This document shows positions 18,120 through 27,887 of a stretch of DNA of 33,566 nt, one piece after another. Numbering within the stretch: position 1 is the first letter of the stretch; each line of letters begins with the position of its first letter. The notes beneath the pieces are model-generated. The model saw nothing but the letters and a program-made list of their open reading frames with translations, had not been told where the DNA came from and made no database searches. Location: the NCBI GenBank assembly GCA_031267235.1, contig JAIRZM010000016.1, positions 1-33,566 of the forward strand. Reading direction: 5' to 3'. This DNA comes from Holosporaceae bacterium (lineage in GTDB: Bacteria; Pseudomonadota; Alphaproteobacteria; UBA3830). The translations under genes were made by a program, and so were the position numbers.

Positions 18120-19694
18120 ATGAATTTTCCCAAATGGAAGGAGATGCTTATAGCTTGCGTATGCAGCTTTGGCGTTCTGTTTGCTTTTCCGAATATTCTT
18201 CCGCAGAGCGTGCTAAGCAAGCTCCCGGCGTGGGTGCCTAACCAGAAAGTATATCTGGGATTGGATTTGCGTGGCGGCGCTCACCTTTTGTTGGAAGTTG
18301 ATTTAGATAGCGTGATCAACGATTGTCTTAATCAAGAACTGGACGCGGCAAGAACTGCGCTGCGAAAGGAACTGATTCCCTATGCGGTGAACTTTCCTAA
18401 ATCAGTCACCAAAGATAAGAAAATCATAGAATTCGATCTGAAGGATACACTAAAAGCAGGAAAAGCTAAAATGGTCCTCAGCGCCATCGATTCTGACTTT
18501 AAAGTAGACATTACCGCCAATCACGTGAAAATTATTCCTGCGGAGGAAATGTTACAGAAGCGAAAAGCTGAAGCTGTGGATCGTTCCATTGAAATTGTAA
18601 GAAAAAGAGTAGATGAGACCGGAACTCGCGAGGCGAATATTCAGCGCCAAGGAGATGACCGCATCCTGTTGCAAATTCCTGGATTACAGGACCCATCCCA
18701 TGTAAAGGAGTTGCTAGGCCGCACAGCAAAGATGACGTTTAGGCTAGTTGACGAGAATGCTCCTGAGATTACGGACTATAAAAAAGCAGTTCCTCCCATA
18801 GGAAGCATGTATTTGGCATCCGCCGAGAGCGGAAAATTAATGGCGGTAAGGAAACAAGTGTTGGTCGGAGGAGAGACTCTTCTGGAAGCGCGCATGGGAT
18901 ATGATGAATATAATCGTCCCGAAGTTAGTTTTAGATTCAATAAAATAGGGGCCAAAAAGTTCGGAGAGGCCACTAAAGAAAATGTCGGTAAAAGATTTGC
19001 CATCATTCTTGATAATGAAATAATTAGCGCGCCAAACATAAACGAGCCTATCACGGGAGGGCAGGGCAGAATTACCGGTCAATTTTCTCCGGAAAGGGCT
19101 CAAGACCTCGCTTTGCTCCTGAGAGCTGGAGCATTGCCAGCTCCGCTGGATATAATTGAAGAAAAAACTGTTGGACCAGATTTGGGGGCGGATTCAATTC
19201 GCTCCGGCATAATTGCAACGATATTGTCCGGAGTGTTCGTTCTTGTATTTATGTTTCTATGGTATTCATCCTTTGGCATGATAGCCAATGTGGCTGTTGT
19301 TGTGAATTTGATTCTACTAATCGCGGGATTATCCTGCCTGCAAGCAACGTTGACATTGCCTGGCATTGCAGGTATCGCGCTGACTGTCGGTATGGCTGTT
19401 GATGCTAATGTTCTGATTAATGAAAGAATAAAAGAACTGGTCCGCAGAGGCGAAAAGTTGCTAAAAGCCATCGAGGAAGGATATCATCTTGCCATGACCT
19501 CCATCATTGACACAAATCTGAATACAATTATTGGCATGATGTGCTTGTATCAATTTGGCACCGGTCCTGTAAGAGGATTTGCCGTCACAACGATTCTTGG
19601 AACAATCATATCATTTTTTACATCCACAACTCTAACAAGGTACATTATTGTTACGCTCATGAAGTTTAAATACCGCATCGTTATTCCGATGTAA
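18120..19694 (+). CDS. secD: protein translocase subunit SecD
   Basis: This 524-residue inner-membrane protein uses the proton gradient to help pull secreted proteins through SecYEG. It has the N-terminal helix, the periplasmic P1 domain beginning at VYLGLDLRGGAHLLLEVD, and the C-terminal five-helix RND-type bundle with GMAVDANVLINERIKELVRR. The conserved RAGALPAPL segment before the second helix is present. AGGAGA at 18105-18110 is the ribosome binding site. secF follows after 15 bases, so SecD and SecF are separate proteins here. Confidence 0.98.
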   Translation: MNFPKWKEMLIACVCSFGVLFAFPNILPQSVLSKLPAWVPNQKVYLGLDLRGGAHLLLEVDLDSVINDCLNQELDAARTALRKELIPYAVNFPKSVTKDKKIIEFDLKDTLKAGKAKMVLSAIDSDFKVDITANHVKIIPAEEMLQKRKAEAVDRSIEIVRKRVDETGTREANIQRQGDDRILLQIPGLQDPSHVKELLGRTAKMTFRLVDENAPEITDYKKAVPPIGSMYLASAESGKLMAVRKQVLVGGETLLEARMGYDEYNRPEVSFRFNKIGAKKFGEATKENVGKRFAIILDNEIISAPNINEPITGGQGRITGQFSPERAQDLALLLRAGALPAPLDIIEEKTVGPDLGADSIRSGIIATILSGVFVLVFMFLWYSSFGMIANVAVVVNLILLIAGLSCLQATLTLPGIAGIALTVGMAVDANVLINERIKELVRRGEKLLKAIEEGYHLAMTSIIDTNLNTIIGMMCLYQFGTGPVRGFAVTTILGTIISFFTSTTLTRYIIVTLMKFKYRIVIPM

Positions 19695-19709
19695 GAAGGG
19701 AGCATCGCC

Positions 19710-20648
19710 ATGAAATTTTACAAACTTATTCCTCACGATACCAAGATAAACTTCGTTGGCAACAGATGGTATACCTACATTTTCTCCATCCTTATAACAG
19801 CGGCCAGTATTTTCGCCTTTGCTTTTCATGGGTTAAATTTTGGCATTGACTTCCGTGGCGGATTTGTAATGGAAATCAGGGCTCCAGAAGAGATTGATCT
19901 TGGCGGATTGCGCGAAAAACTGACGAAATTAAACATTGGAGAAGTATATCTGCAGGAATTCGGATCCAATAGAGATGTCCTCATAAGAATTCCAAGCTCC
20001 AGCGAAACAGAAAATGGGAAAAATCAAAGTTCTTCACTGGAGAAAATTAAAGCCACTCTTGGCGATAATATTGAGTATAGAAAAATTGAGAAAATTGGCC
20101 CTAAGGTAGGCAATGAGTTGATTTATGACGCGTTGCTGGCGGTTGTCATCTCATTGCTGGCGATTTTGTTATATGTTTGGATTAGATTTGAATGGCAATT
20201 TGCAATCTGCGGCGTTGTTGCATTGGCGCACGATTGCATCGTTCTCATTGGATTGTATTCTGCGCTCCACTATTTCGAATTCGGAATAAATTCCATAGTT
20301 GCTCTGCTGATGACGGCCTGTTATTCCATACATGACACCGTAGTTGTGTTCGATCGAGTGCGAGAGGATATGCATGCATACAGAAGTTTATCCCTAGTAG
20401 AATTGCTGAATAAAGCCATTAACGAAACGCTGTCCAGAACAGTTTTGACCTCGTTAACGACGATTTTGTCACTAATGGCTCTGTGTTCATTCGGTGGAAA
20501 GGTTATATTTGATTTTTGTTTCCCAATATTATTTGGTCTTGTATTTGGAACATTTTCATCGATTTGTCTTGCAACTCCACTGTTGCTGTTAACCGGCATT
20601 CGAGTGGACGGCAGAGATCTGGAACTCGGATTAAATAATATAAAATGA
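19710..20648 (+). CDS. secF: protein translocase subunit SecF
   Basis: The 312-residue partner of SecD has the LNFGIDFRGGFVMEIRAPE motif after its first membrane helix and the conserved YSIHDTVVVFDRVRE segment in helix 4. Six membrane helices are expected. AGGGAG precedes the ATG. The last four bases overlap the start of cmk (ATGA), so translation of the kinase is coupled to SecF. Length and motifs are normal. Confidence 0.98.
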   Translation: MKFYKLIPHDTKINFVGNRWYTYIFSILITAASIFAFAFHGLNFGIDFRGGFVMEIRAPEEIDLGGLREKLTKLNIGEVYLQEFGSNRDVLIRIPSSSETENGKNQSSSLEKIKATLGDNIEYRKIEKIGPKVGNELIYDALLAVVISLLAILLYVWIRFEWQFAICGVVALAHDCIVLIGLYSALHYFEFGINSIVALLMTACYSIHDTVVVFDRVREDMHAYRSLSLVELLNKAINETLSRTVLTSLTTILSLMALCSFGGKVIFDFCFPILFGLVFGTFSSICLATPLLLLTGIRVDGRDLELGLNNIK

Positions 20649-21286
20649 AACCAATTATAGCCATAGATGGTCCAGCTGGCAGCGGGAAGGGGACCATAGC
20701 GAAAAAACTTGCCGGCTATTTTAATTTTGCTCACCTTGATACTGGCATACTATATCGAGCGATCGCTTATTTGAACGCGGAACTCAATGAAATTAAAGAA
20801 CTGTCCATTTCTGAGATTCTAAAAATAGCCCAAGGAGCATCCCTGCAAGTTTTAAAATCTGAAGACATTAGTTCGAAGGCTTCTAAAATTGCAAAGTCAG
20901 CGGAAATACGCGAAATTATGACGCGGTTGCAGCGGGATTTTATCGCTTCCCCCGGCGATCATTATGGAGGATCTGTGCTGGATGGTCGCGATATAGGAAC
21001 TGTTGTGGCTCCTAACGCCATCTGCAAGATTTTTGTGACCGCCAGCTTAGAAGTTCGCGCTGCCCGTCGCTTTAGAGCTCTAGAAAGAAGTAATTCGCTG
21101 GAAACATACGAGGAGATCATGGAAAGTCTAGCGGCAAGGGATAAGCAAGATCAGTTAAGAGAAATTTCTCCACTAACGCTCAACGATAGCTATGTCGTGC
21201 TGGATACTTCCCAAGAAACAGTGAAAGAGTCATTTTTCAGAGCTGTAGAAATTGTGAAGCATTCCCTTGAATACGTAGTGCCTTAG
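20645..21286 (+). CDS. cmk: cytidylate kinase
   Basis: The 213-residue enzyme phosphorylates CMP and dCMP with ATP in pyrimidine nucleotide recycling. The P-loop is GPAGSGKGT at residues 9-17, followed by the CMP-binding HLDTGILYRAIAY and the DGRDIGTVVAP motif. RARRF/RALER-type lid arginines are visible (EVRAARRFRALE). In many proteobacteria cmk sits between aroA and rpsA; here it is coupled to secF instead, which is unusual. Length is slightly short but complete. Confidence 0.96.
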   Translation: MKPIIAIDGPAGSGKGTIAKKLAGYFNFAHLDTGILYRAIAYLNAELNEIKELSISEILKIAQGASLQVLKSEDISSKASKIAKSAEIREIMTRLQRDFIASPGDHYGGSVLDGRDIGTVVAPNAICKIFVTASLEVRAARRFRALERSNSLETYEEIMESLAARDKQDQLREISPLTLNDSYVVLDTSQETVKESFFRAVEIVKHSLEYVVP

Positions 21287-21296
21287 TTGAGTTCAC

Positions 21297-22553
21297 ATGA
21301 AAAATTTCGCTCCATTTGCCGAGAATTTTCTTTTGAATAAAAGAGGGAAATTGTCCCTTAAAAAGGTGACATTCTTTTTGTTGTTCCTGAATGTTGCCAC
21401 GTCTGCGGCTGTCAGCATATATATACCAAATTTAAAGCAAATGGCCATCGATTTGAAAACAGTCAATGCGCTAATGCAGATGACCATAGTCGCTCATCTG
21501 ATCGGGGAATTTGCCGGACGCTTTCTTTGCAGTCAGCTAATAGATCTACACGGAAACCGAGCCGTAATCCTTCCCGCTATAACAATTTCTGCGTTGGGGC
21601 ATTTCGGATGCATGATTTCAACATCTTTGTCGGTATTTATTTTAATGCGATTCCTGCAAGCCATTGGCGCCAGCGTCATCTATGTGGTGTCGCTGAGCGT
21701 CGTTAACAAAATGTTTTCCGAAAATGAAAAGGGCAGCGTAGTTGGCATTTTAGAGTTGTATCAACCAATAGCTTGGATTTTATCTCCCTTCGCAGGAACT
21801 ATTTTTACGGAAATCGGAAGCTGGAGACTGTCATTTTTCGTTTTGCTGATAACTCAGTTCATTGGGATAGCATTTTTTTCAGTTCTACTGAAAAAACGAA
21901 AAAAGGACCAGCGGCGGCACTTTTCTGTGGCAAAACTTTTTTGCGACTATGGATCAATATTGAAGAATTCGTCTTTTGTAATATACGCGCTGATACCCGG
22001 ACTTTTTGCCGGTGGATACATGATTTTCGCCACCAGTTGCCCTTTCATTTGTTCAGAATTCTTTGGCCATGATACCGCTGACATTGCGCTATTTTCGGCT
22101 ACTCCACTTGTATTTTACGTAATGGCTACATTTGCCTATAGAGTGATCCTGCGAAAATTTGGCATTAAAATTTCCAAAAGAACAGGAACAGGAATTTATA
22201 TAATTTTTGGCGTCTATACAATCTTGCTGATTTCGAAGCAGGTTCCCTGGACTCCAAACAATTTGTTGTTTTCCATGAGTTTGCAGTGCGTGGGAAGCGC
22301 TTTTTTGGTGCCAGTCTCTGTGCTGAAAGCGTTGCAGTCCTGCCACCATGCGTCCTATGTGGGAGCTTCCACTGTCGTAGTTTTCAGAAATCTCATTATG
22401 TCGCTCTGCATCACCGTCAGCGTGAAGTTTCATGAAAGTATAACGACCATCATGGCGTCGGTTTTTATGACCGTTGGCACAGTCCTAGTGCTGATTATGG
22501 CTCGCAAAATTATTAGACTTAGAATAAATCGTCAACAAAAAATTGAATATTGA
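21297..22553 (+). CDS. MFS transporter, Bcr/CflA-like drug efflux type
   Basis: This 418-residue membrane protein has twelve hydrophobic segments and features of the DHA1 drug:proton antiporters. The first helix ends in SIYIPNLKQMAIDL, matching the YLPALPxIAxxL pattern of Bcr/CflA proteins, and the loop 2-3 motif reads QLIDLHGNRAVILP. A basic central loop (LLKKRKKDQRRHF) separates the two halves. It starts ten bases after cmk with only a weak ribosome binding site; about 25 residues precede the first helix, so a later start is possible. Substrate is unknown; drugs, metabolites or amino acids are all possible. Confidence 0.87.
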   Translation: MKNFAPFAENFLLNKRGKLSLKKVTFFLLFLNVATSAAVSIYIPNLKQMAIDLKTVNALMQMTIVAHLIGEFAGRFLCSQLIDLHGNRAVILPAITISALGHFGCMISTSLSVFILMRFLQAIGASVIYVVSLSVVNKMFSENEKGSVVGILELYQPIAWILSPFAGTIFTEIGSWRLSFFVLLITQFIGIAFFSVLLKKRKKDQRRHFSVAKLFCDYGSILKNSSFVIYALIPGLFAGGYMIFATSCPFICSEFFGHDTADIALFSATPLVFYVMATFAYRVILRKFGIKISKRTGTGIYIIFGVYTILLISKQVPWTPNNLLFSMSLQCVGSAFLVPVSVLKALQSCHHASYVGASTVVVFRNLIMSLCITVSVKFHESITTIMASVFMTVGTVLVLIMARKIIRLRINRQQKIEY

Positions 22554-22589
22554 TGTCATCGTGACCGCAGCATCGCCGACTATTAAAAC

Positions 22590-22614
22590 CTAAATTCACT
22601 TATTGCAAATTTAG
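22590..22614 (+). terminator. weak AT-rich hairpin after the MFS gene
   Basis: CTAAATT at 22590-22596 pairs with AATTTAG at 22608-22614 across an 11-base loop, followed by CATTTT. The stem is AT-only apart from one pair and the T-run is short, so it is at best a weak terminator of the serS-to-MFS run. Confidence 0.25.
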
Positions 22615-22654
22615 CATTTTGGACATATACTCAGCCCAGCTTTTATGGAGATTT

Positions 22655-23755
22655 ATGATGAGATCTGGGATGTGTTGTGCTGCAGCAGTGCTTTCTCTCT
22701 TGTGTTTTGAAACATCTGACGGTGGCGCATTGAAAAAAACCTTTTCCAAAGATGGGCAGATTGAGGATGCCAAAATTGAGAAGAATCAAACTCACGCAGA
22801 AGAAACAGTAGACAAAAACGACGCTAAGGAAACTCAGCCAGTCACGTCGAATGAGATTGCCGCAGACAAGGCCTCTCCGCCGACAAATGTTGATGCGAGT
22901 CCAGCCAAGCAGACTGCTTCCGGAGAAAAGAAAAAGATCGTTGGAGATCCGATTGTGTTGAAAATCAATGGCAAGAAAGAATACAGACGCAGCCAGATTT
23001 TAGCCGACATGAAGTTAGTTCCTCCCCAGATGGTGCAGGGAATTTCTCCGGATAAACTATTTGCGATGCTGGTGACTCAAAAGCTTAATACTTATTTGAT
23101 GATTGAGCAGGCGAGAAAGGCCGGCCTGGATCGAACGAAGGAATTTATGGAAAGATTGGAGCGTTTCAAGGAAGAGCTTTTGGGAAGAACTTTCCTCATA
23201 AGAGAGCTTGCGCCTAAAGCGGAAAATGAATCCGCTCTGAAAGCTCGCTATACCAAGTATCTGGTAGAATTTAAAAAGGGAAGAGAGTGTAAGGTATTCC
23301 ATATTATGCTAAGCACAGAAAAAGCCGCTAAGGAAGTGCTAAGCTCTTTGGCCAAGGGCACAGATTTTTCGAAATTAGCCACAGAGAAGAGTGAGGCTCC
23401 CTCGAAATCCAAGGGTGGAGAAGAAGGCTACATACCACTAGAGATGCTTCCACAGGAAATAAAGGATAAAATTTCCTCTCTTAAGGATGGAGAGTACACC
23501 AAAGACTTCCTTAAGACGGAAAATGGATTCCATATTTTCAAGATCACCGACAGCAGGGATACAACTCCTCAGAAATTTGAAGAAGCAAAGGACATGCTGA
23601 AGCAGGTAATAATGCATGAGGAAATGATGAAATTGCTGGAGCGGCTTGAAAAACAAGCTAGAGTTGAGAGATTTAACGAAGACGGCTCTCCTTTTACGCC
23701 GGAAAAAGAGGCATCTGGTCCGGACGCTGCATTGACAAGCACCGCCGCCCACTAG
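22655..23755 (+). CDS. exported parvulin-type peptidyl-prolyl isomerase
   Basis: The 366-residue product has a signal peptide (MMRSGMCCAAAVLSLLCFET), a charged low-complexity linker of about 75 residues, an N-terminal SurA/PpiD-like chaperone helix region, and a parvulin domain at about residues 210-300. The parvulin signature includes KVFHIMLS, a GTDFSKLATEKSE helix and GFHIFKITD. It probably helps fold outer-membrane or periplasmic proteins, fitting the upstream Sec genes. The start is chosen at the ATGATG pair 22655/22658 with GGAG just before it; a TTG at 22619 would give a poorer N-terminus. The mature protein ends in an Ala/Thr-rich tail. A strong terminator follows. Confidence 0.9.
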   Translation: MMRSGMCCAAAVLSLLCFETSDGGALKKTFSKDGQIEDAKIEKNQTHAEETVDKNDAKETQPVTSNEIAADKASPPTNVDASPAKQTASGEKKKIVGDPIVLKINGKKEYRRSQILADMKLVPPQMVQGISPDKLFAMLVTQKLNTYLMIEQARKAGLDRTKEFMERLERFKEELLGRTFLIRELAPKAENESALKARYTKYLVEFKKGRECKVFHIMLSTEKAAKEVLSSLAKGTDFSKLATEKSEAPSKSKGGEEGYIPLEMLPQEIKDKISSLKDGEYTKDFLKTENGFHIFKITDSRDTTPQKFEEAKDMLKQVIMHEEMMKLLERLEKQARVERFNEDGSPFTPEKEASGPDAALTSTAAH

Positions 23756-23793
23756 GGCTTGCTTGGCGCAAAAGCAAGTTATTCCTGAGAAAG

Positions 23794-23827
23794 CTCCGTC
23801 AAGATTTGGCGGAGTTTTTTGTTTTTT
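23794..23827 (+). terminator. Rho-independent terminator after the parvulin gene
   Basis: CTCCGTCAA at 23794-23802 pairs along its full length with TTGGCGGAG at 23806-23814 (one G-T pair), with a three-base loop. TTTTTTGTTTTTT follows. This is the clearest intrinsic terminator in the window. Confidence 0.92.
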
Positions 23828-23950
23828 AGGATACATTTGGGCTGAAATCAGCCTAGTTCTATCATTGTGCTGGGAATTTGCGCAATCTTTACAAAATAGT
23901 AATCTTCAGCGAATAGGATCGAGGTATGTTTTTGTATTTAGGTGTGCCAA

Positions 23951-26197
23951 ATGCTAAAAAAACTTGTGTCCATCATAAAGACAACATTGTTGATGTGGGT
24001 ATGCGTCCTGGTTCCACTATTGATCGGGCTTAAGCTTGTAAAGTCATCTTCTAAAAAAGATATTGCCCAATGTGTTGATACTTTTATGCAGAGTGAAGGC
24101 GCTAATTTAGCAAAGTATGTAGCTTTACAGTTCGAGAGCACCCAAAAGGATCTGGACATTCTTATGTCAGAAATTCAATCATTGGATTTAACAAACAAGA
24201 AAGATACAAGCAAAAAACTAAAAAACTTCCTTAAGCAAAACAGCAACATAATTTCCATAAATTTGTACGATAGGGACGGGAAATTTTTGGCTAGCACCAA
24301 AAAAGGAGGAGAAACAGATCTGGAAAAGAGCGATAAACTAAAAACAATGGACGAAATCAACTATAGTATCGGACAGCGCGAAGATGGTCTCATTACCGTG
24401 GATTATATGGTATTACACAGTGCGCCAAACAAAAAAGAAAAGGAAGACGGATTCTATTTTGATATTACGGTTAAGTGGGATCAATACGAAAGATACATGA
24501 ACGAACTGCAAGAAGGAGCGTTTCCTCGGGTGTTTTATATAATTTCCCCCGATTGCAAACGCTATGTGGCGTTGAACTCTCTTCCTAAAGAGTCCCTAAA
24601 TGCCAGGGGAGTAGCGGCTCTTGGAATGCATCTTACCTCAAAAATTCAAAATATACCTGAGGGATTTTCGGATCAAGAAATAGAGTCTCTAGATTTTCGA
24701 GTTTTTAAAAGTGAAATAAAAATTCCGGAAACCATGAAGGGCAACAAGTTTTTTATCCTGGTGGCTACCGGTGACACTGCTTTGCGAATAGTAACAGATG
24801 GGATGTTTAGCAGCATGTCCACGGTAATCATAGTCATAATCATAATTTGGCTGGCATTCTGTATGTTAATCTCCAGATTTTATAACGCATCGCTGAGTCA
24901 GTTGGAAATAGCCAACACGATTACAGATTCTACTCCGCTAGCCACTGTTATCTTTAAGGCGTCGGACGGTAAAATTATGCGCATAAATCTTTCCGCCATA
25001 ACATTGCTCAGAATTGAAGAAAAAGACATAAAAACGGCAAATATATGGAATCTTTTCATATCAGAACGCGATAGAGATTACATAGCTAGCGCTATCCCGT
25101 CCAATATTAACGTGATGAATTATGAGGTTTTACTCCAGAGCTTTGGTGGTGGAAGCTTCTGGGGCATATGTTCAGCCAGTCCAGTGGATATAGACGATGA
25201 AAGACACGTTGTATTAGCAGTTCTGGACATTAACCGACGCAAGGAAATCGAGAAAAAATTAGCCAACAACGCTGAACTTCTGGAGAAACAAGTGTTGGAA
25301 CGAACTACAGACTTGGAAACCAAGGCGAAACAATTGGAAGAGTCAAATTCTCTATTGGAGAAGACTCAAAAAGTCGCCAACGAAGCGAACGAAGCCAAGA
25401 GCAAATTCTTGACCAATGTTAGCAGTGAGCTCAAAACTCCCATCAATGCCATCATTGGATATGGAGAAATTCTCCAGGAAGAAGCGCTGGACAGAAAAGA
25501 CACTGTTTCCGCCGATGATCTTCGTAAAATTATTGGTTCGGCAAAGCATTTGCTATCTCTGGTGGATGAAATTTTAGATTTGTCCAAGATTGAGGCCGGC
25601 AAAGTTCAATTATTCTTTGAAAATGTGGATGTTCATAGCATAATTAAAGATGTTGAAGGCGTCACCATGCCTTTAATTGCCAAAAACGATAACTCGCTCT
25701 TTTTAGAATATCCGAAAAACATCGGCGTTATGTATACGGACGCTTTAAAACTTAGACAATGCCTTCTTAATTTACTAAGCAACGCAGCGAAATTTACGGA
25801 ATTTGGCAAGATAACGCTAAAAGCTTCCGCTGTGGTGAAGCAGGGCATTGATTACATAGAATTTTCCATTATAGATAGCGGAATAGGCATAGATCCTGAC
25901 AGAATAAACAGCATATTCGATCCGTTTCAGGACAGTGGCACAAAGAAATCAGGAGCCGGTCTTGGATTGTCAATTACTAAAAGATACGTAGAATTACTGG
26001 AGGGTACGGTTACAGCCGAAAGCGAAAGTGGAGTAGGATCTAAATTTTCCATGAGAATTCCGAGAATATGCACGGTAGAAGCCAATGAGTTCATCGAGAT
26101 AAAGAACCAGTCCAGCGATGAAATTCTGGAGGAATTCAAGGAAGAAAATGTTGCAGAAGTAGTTGTTCCGGCTGTGGAAGAACCTGAACTGTCATAA
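23951..26197 (+). CDS. membrane sensor kinase-like protein lacking the phosphoacceptor His
   Basis: The 748-residue protein has a membrane helix at about 9-28, a periplasmic sensor region to about 290, a second helix (STVIIVIIIIWLAFCMLI), a PAS-like domain at about 317-428, a coiled coil, and the HisKA and HATPase domains of a histidine kinase. The ATP site looks intact: N box LLNLLSNAAKF, G1 DSGIGI, F box IFDPF, G2 GAGLGLSI. The H box, normally SHELRTP, reads SSELKTP, so the phosphorylated histidine is serine (Ser492, codon AGT at 25424-25426). It should not autophosphorylate in the usual way. DivL of Caulobacter, with tyrosine there, is a known parallel. The start is ATG with TTAGGTG upstream; GTG 23942 is an alternative. 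An acidic 40-residue tail follows the HATPase domain. No response regulator adjoins it. Confidence 0.92.
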   Translation: MLKKLVSIIKTTLLMWVCVLVPLLIGLKLVKSSSKKDIAQCVDTFMQSEGANLAKYVALQFESTQKDLDILMSEIQSLDLTNKKDTSKKLKNFLKQNSNIISINLYDRDGKFLASTKKGGETDLEKSDKLKTMDEINYSIGQREDGLITVDYMVLHSAPNKKEKEDGFYFDITVKWDQYERYMNELQEGAFPRVFYIISPDCKRYVALNSLPKESLNARGVAALGMHLTSKIQNIPEGFSDQEIESLDFRVFKSEIKIPETMKGNKFFILVATGDTALRIVTDGMFSSMSTVIIVIIIIWLAFCMLISRFYNASLSQLEIANTITDSTPLATVIFKASDGKIMRINLSAITLLRIEEKDIKTANIWNLFISERDRDYIASAIPSNINVMNYEVLLQSFGGGSFWGICSASPVDIDDERHVVLAVLDINRRKEIEKKLANNAELLEKQVLERTTDLETKAKQLEESNSLLEKTQKVANEANEAKSKFLTNVSSELKTPINAIIGYGEILQEEALDRKDTVSADDLRKIIGSAKHLLSLVDEILDLSKIEAGKVQLFFENVDVHSIIKDVEGVTMPLIAKNDNSLFLEYPKNIGVMYTDALKLRQCLLNLLSNAAKFTEFGKITLKASAVVKQGIDYIEFSIIDSGIGIDPDRINSIFDPFQDSGTKKSGAGLGLSITKRYVELLEGTVTAESESGVGSKFSMRIPRICTVEANEFIEIKNQSSDEILEEFKEENVAEVVVPAVEEPELS

Positions 26198-26216
26198 TAA
26201 ATTCTGCACCCAACGT

Positions 26217-27773
26217 CTAAGGATGCCCTCTGCGAAAGGCATAAATTAGACCAATCATTAGGAAAACGAAGAATAACAGATCGCCGAACTTGCCATATGG
26301 CGTCTCTAAAATGCTGCGTGGTACACGACAGTCGAGAAACCCACTTTTGTTAAAGTCAATTCTACCGATTTCTCTTCCCAAAGGATCGAAAACTGCGCTG
26401 ATTCCATAATTGGCGGCGCGAATTAGCGGAAGTCCGATTTCGATCGCCCGCGCTCTAACTATCTGTAGATGCTGAAATGGTTCGCTGGTGGGTCCAAACC
26501 AGCCATCATTGGTGAGATTTAGGATGACGTCTCCCCGTTGTCCCGAAGGAATGAATTCCAGTGGGAATGCCGCCTCATAGCAGATGGCCATAACAATCCT
26601 AAGACCATTGATTTCCAAAAGTTTGGGAGCGCTTCCAACGTTAAAATCTCCTATGTCGCTGGCAATGCTACTGAAACTTTCAAATGGAATATACTTTCGC
26701 AGAGGCAGAAATTCGCCGAAAGCTACCAATCTTATCTTATCGTAATTGTAGATATTTTCTCCCAGATGATTTATGACCACTGCACTGTTATAAACATTGG
26801 AGGTAAGCAAATCTTTGCGCACAGCTCCGGCGATGAGGTATTCACCTATTTTTAGCGGAGATTTCAAATGACTGTGTAGCTGAGCAAATTGCTCATGATA
26901 CAGATACGGCACAGACGCTTCCGGCCAAATAACGAAATCTATTCGCCTGTTATGCCAACTAAGAGCTACATGCCGGTTTAGATTTTTGAAGGAAAGATTT
27001 TGATTGATTTTATCCATTTGAGAAATGTTGCATTGAACAATGCGGACATTGTAATTGGTAAATTCTGTTCTGTACCAGTGTAGCCGATAAAATCCAAAAA
27101 CAATCAAAAAGAGCACTAAAAAAAGTGCTCCGAGCAAAGACTTGCGACTATTTTCTGGGTCTTTTTTTTTGTGAAAAACGTAGGAGCATCCTAGAAGACA
27201 GGAAATCAACACTGTAACGAAACTCAATCCGTAAATGCCATAAACACTAAGGGTTTGCAGAAATATTTCGTGGGAATTCCAGATGTAGCCCGGCAGAATC
27301 CAAGGAAATCCTGGACCATAGTGACCCACAAAGAAAAGTATCGCGCAAAATAGCGTAGTAAAAGCCAGAGCTTTTTCATAAATTCCGTCGCAATATTTTT
27401 CCGTAATAAATACAGCCAGCCACAATTGCAGAGATAGATAAATGGGAATTAAAATGACTGCCGGCGGTATCAGAATCCAATGGCGGGCAAGATTTATGGT
27501 CAAGGGAAACGCCAACCAATAGAGGTTGGCCATGTGTAGTCCCAGCAAAAACGCAAAGGCACAGGCGAAATTATGGGATTCTGACCTAGTTACAAGAGCA
27601 ATTTTTGCAAAAAACCATCCCCATGAGAGCAAAAACATGAAGCTAAGCTGGAATGGGGCAAAACCAAGTGCCGCAGAAGCTCCTGCCAGAAAATATCCTC
27701 CCAAGTTCCACAATCCTTTGGCTGAGCGAAAGTTTTTCACGTTGTTCAATATTTTGCGATAAATTAATGCCAT
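26217..27773 (-). CDS. lnt: apolipoprotein N-acyltransferase
   Basis: Lnt adds the third acyl chain to the N-terminal cysteine of lipoproteins at the inner membrane. The protein has the N-terminal helices (YFLAGASAALGFAPFQLSF) and a C-terminal nitrilase-like domain with the expected triad: Glu285 in WPEASVPY, Lys346 in YDKIRLVAFGEFLP, and Cys398 in AICYEAAFP. The 518-residue length from the ATG at 27773 matches the family (E. coli 512). The frame stays open to a TTG at 27836, and an ATG at 27821 is a possible alternative; none has a clear ribosome binding site. It lies downstream of two exported-protein genes and ends 19 bases from the convergent kinase gene. Confidence 0.95.
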   Translation of the reverse strand: MALIYRKILNNVKNFRSAKGLWNLGGYFLAGASAALGFAPFQLSFMFLLSWGWFFAKIALVTRSESHNFACAFAFLLGLHMANLYWLAFPLTINLARHWILIPPAVILIPIYLSLQLWLAVFITEKYCDGIYEKALAFTTLFCAILFFVGHYGPGFPWILPGYIWNSHEIFLQTLSVYGIYGLSFVTVLISCLLGCSYVFHKKKDPENSRKSLLGALFLVLFLIVFGFYRLHWYRTEFTNYNVRIVQCNISQMDKINQNLSFKNLNRHVALSWHNRRIDFVIWPEASVPYLYHEQFAQLHSHLKSPLKIGEYLIAGAVRKDLLTSNVYNSAVVINHLGENIYNYDKIRLVAFGEFLPLRKYIPFESFSSIASDIGDFNVGSAPKLLEINGLRIVMAICYEAAFPLEFIPSGQRGDVILNLTNDGWFGPTSEPFQHLQIVRARAIEIGLPLIRAANYGISAVFDPLGREIGRIDFNKSGFLDCRVPRSILETPYGKFGDLLFFVFLMIGLIYAFRRGHP

Positions 27774-27887
27774 ATGATTTTTTTCAGAGCAGCGCCAGTA
27801 TATCGAAGTCAGATGCTTCATGCAAATGCCCGACAATTTTCTTGAATTATTCCGAAAAGAAGTGAAACTACTTTCCTATAAAACGCC

